Shown here piece by piece: positions 63,037-64,000 of a DNA stretch of 64,000 nt. Positions within the stretch are counted from its first letter, which is position 1. Each line of letters starts with the position of its first letter. The stretch is from Ignavibacteriota bacterium (GTDB lineage: Bacteria > Bacteroidota > Ignavibacteria > Ignavibacteriales > Melioribacteraceae): positions 1 through 64,000 of the forward strand of contig JABFGH010000019.1 in assembly GCA_013112585.1 (NCBI GenBank), written 5' to 3'. The notes under the pieces were generated by a model. That model was not told the origin of the DNA and ran no database searches. It saw nothing but the letters and a program-made list of their open reading frames with translations. The translations under genes and the position numbers were made by a program.

Positions 63037-63546
63037 ATGAAAACGTTATTAAATAAATCAGTATTCGCAGCAGTTGTAATATTATTAAGTGCATCACTTT
63101 TAATAGCAGGCGGACATAAATCAGAAAAGCATTCAAAGAAAGATATAGTTGAAACAGCCTTAGCAGCCGGATCATTCACAACATTGGCTACAGCATTAAC
63201 AGAAGCTGACCTGGTTTCGGCTCTACAAGGTGAAGGTCCTTTTACAGTATTTGCACCAACAGATGAAGCGTTTGCAAAATTGCCTGAAGGAACTTTAGAA
63301 AGTCTATTGAATGATAAAGATGCTTTGAAAAATATCCTTCTCTATCATGTAGTATCCGGTAAAGTATCATCAGAGCAAGTAGTAAAAATTGATGCTGCAG
63401 AAACTTTAGCAGGATCAAAAGTAAATATTAAAGTAAAAGACGGCGGCGTTATGATTAACAATTCAAACGTAACGACAGCAGATGTTTATGCCTCTAACGG
63501 TGTTATCCATGTTATTGACACAGTATTGCTGCCGCCAAGTAAATAG
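63037..63546 (+). CDS. Fasciclin-domain secreted protein
   Basis: This is a 169-aa protein with a signal peptide (about 1-25, ending near LLIAGG) and one fasciclin (FAS1) domain. FTTLATALTEADLVSAL (43-59 region), GPFTVFAPTDEAFAKLPEGT and a C-terminal NGVIHVIDTVLLP are classical. FAS1 proteins are extracellular adhesion or binding modules. In several bacteria a fasciclin gene lies beside an ECF sigma/anti-sigma pair. Here an ECF sigma gene follows after 66 bp with a hairpin between. Confidence 0.92.
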   Translation: MKTLLNKSVFAAVVILLSASLLIAGGHKSEKHSKKDIVETALAAGSFTTLATALTEADLVSALQGEGPFTVFAPTDEAFAKLPEGTLESLLNDKDALKNILLYHVVSGKVSSEQVVKIDAAETLAGSKVNIKVKDGGVMINNSNVTTADVYASNGVIHVIDTVLLPPSK

Positions 63547-63556
63547 ATAATGATTT

Positions 63557-63583
63557 AGTCCGCTCTAAATTTTAGGGCGGACT
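63557..63583 (+). terminator. Hairpin between the fasciclin and ECF sigma genes
   Basis: AGTCCGCTCTAAA pairs with TTTAGGGCGGACT (one G-T wobble) around a one-base centre and is followed by TTTCTT. The T tract is weak, so it may attenuate rather than stop transcription into the sigma gene. Confidence 0.65.
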
Positions 63584-63612
63584 TTCTTAAAAATTAAAAA
63601 CGGGTCGGAAAA

Positions 63613-64000
63613 ATGAAATACTCAAAAATAAATTACGTAGAACATAACAGCTCACTTAACTACAAAGCATTTGAAGAAGAAGCAGTTATTCACAGTAAAG
63701 CAGTTTATCACTTTGCTCTTTCAATGACAGGCAATCCTGAAGATGCCAATGATCTAGTTCAAGAAACTTACTTAAAAGCATTCAAGCACTTCAATAATTT
63801 TACAAAAGGTTCTAACTGTAAAGCTTGGTTATTTATGATACTTAAGAACACCTTTATAAATGAATACAGAAAAAAGAAGCGTGAGCCATACAAAGTAAAC
63901 TATGATGATATTGAGGAATTTTATGAAACAATTAAGCCGGAACAAATAGATCCGGGAGAAAATTTAGATAGTATCTATGCCGATACTTTTGATGATGATA
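63613..64000 (+). CDS. ECF-family RNA polymerase sigma factor, 5' part (cut by window end)
   Basis: The 129 visible codons start MKYSKINYVEHNSS. Sigma region 2 is clear at about 20-95: MTGNPEDANDLVQETYLKAFKHF, then CKAWLFMILKNTFINEYRKKKR. The linker after it is acidic (DDIEEFYETI). Region 4 lies beyond the window. The ribosome site (GGAA) is modest. It follows the DUF4397 and fasciclin genes on the same strand downstream of the CarH-type promoter, a position like that of light-induced LitS/CarQ-type ECF sigmas in other bacteria. No anti-sigma gene is visible in the window. Confidence 0.88.
   Translation, partial: MKYSKINYVEHNSSLNYKAFEEEAVIHSKAVYHFALSMTGNPEDANDLVQETYLKAFKHFNNFTKGSNCKAWLFMILKNTFINEYRKKKREPYKVNYDDIEEFYETIKPEQIDPGENLDSIYADTFDDD

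Overview
The window is AT-rich, densely packed bacterial DNA. It probably comes from a member of the Bacteroidota/Chlorobiota side of the FCB group, most like Ignavibacteria. The evidence is a secreted subtilase with a C-terminal sorting domain of the NYPNPFNP type, a TonB-dependent receptor with an N-terminal carboxypeptidase-regulatory-like domain, sensors with two-component-regulator propellers plus Y_Y_Y domains, and promoters with a TAnnTTTG-like -10 region. No rRNA, tRNA, CRISPR array or prophage was seen. The lineage is an inference from protein style, not from a marker gene.

Region 1 (452-25728, all minus strand) is a partner-switching signalling array of about 25 kb. One HATPase anti-sigma-type kinase and one STAS protein head the run. 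Seven SpoIIE/PP2C phosphatases follow: one soluble with GAF-like domains, four with periplasmic propellers, one of 1902 aa with eight tandem sensor repeats, and one with a 7TMR-DISM sensor. Two more STAS proteins lie among or after the last of them. The arrangement suggests many input signals converging on a few STAS switches.

Region 2 (25942-40611) is mixed. It holds an alpha/beta hydrolase, a serine beta-lactamase-family protein, a dienelactone-hydrolase-like lipoprotein, a GYD protein, a DUF4139 protein, the subtilase, the TonB receptor and a class II CPD photolyase. Two intergenic zones carry three tandem copies each of a ~296-299 bp unit built from palindromes. Several other dispersed palindromic repeats lie nearby.

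Region 3 (40776-54358) is about ions and energy. It has MscS, CorA, TrkH translationally coupled to a HAMP-only membrane protein, MgtE, an APC permease, TerB-like and HEAT-repeat proteins, a P3A-type proton ATPase, and an OmpR-family two-component system with a small secreted neighbour.

Region 4 (54588-64000) looks like a light-response locus. A CarH-type MerR/B12 photoreceptor repressor heads a minus-strand set: SDR, FAD oxidoreductase, SDR-DUF2867, CIA30, a thioredoxin-fold-like lipoprotein, and a cryptochrome/photolyase split by a frameshift at an A7 run. Divergently, a DUF4397 lipoprotein, a fasciclin protein and an ECF sigma factor (cut by the window end) are read on the plus strand. Both back-to-back promoters have a TTGACA-17 bp-TATATT core overlaid by 11-bp direct repeats of the form nnTnnACAnnn, the pattern known for CarH operators. 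This predicts that light releases the repressor and switches on both the repair operon and an ECF sigma factor. It is the most striking system in the window, together with the phosphatase array.
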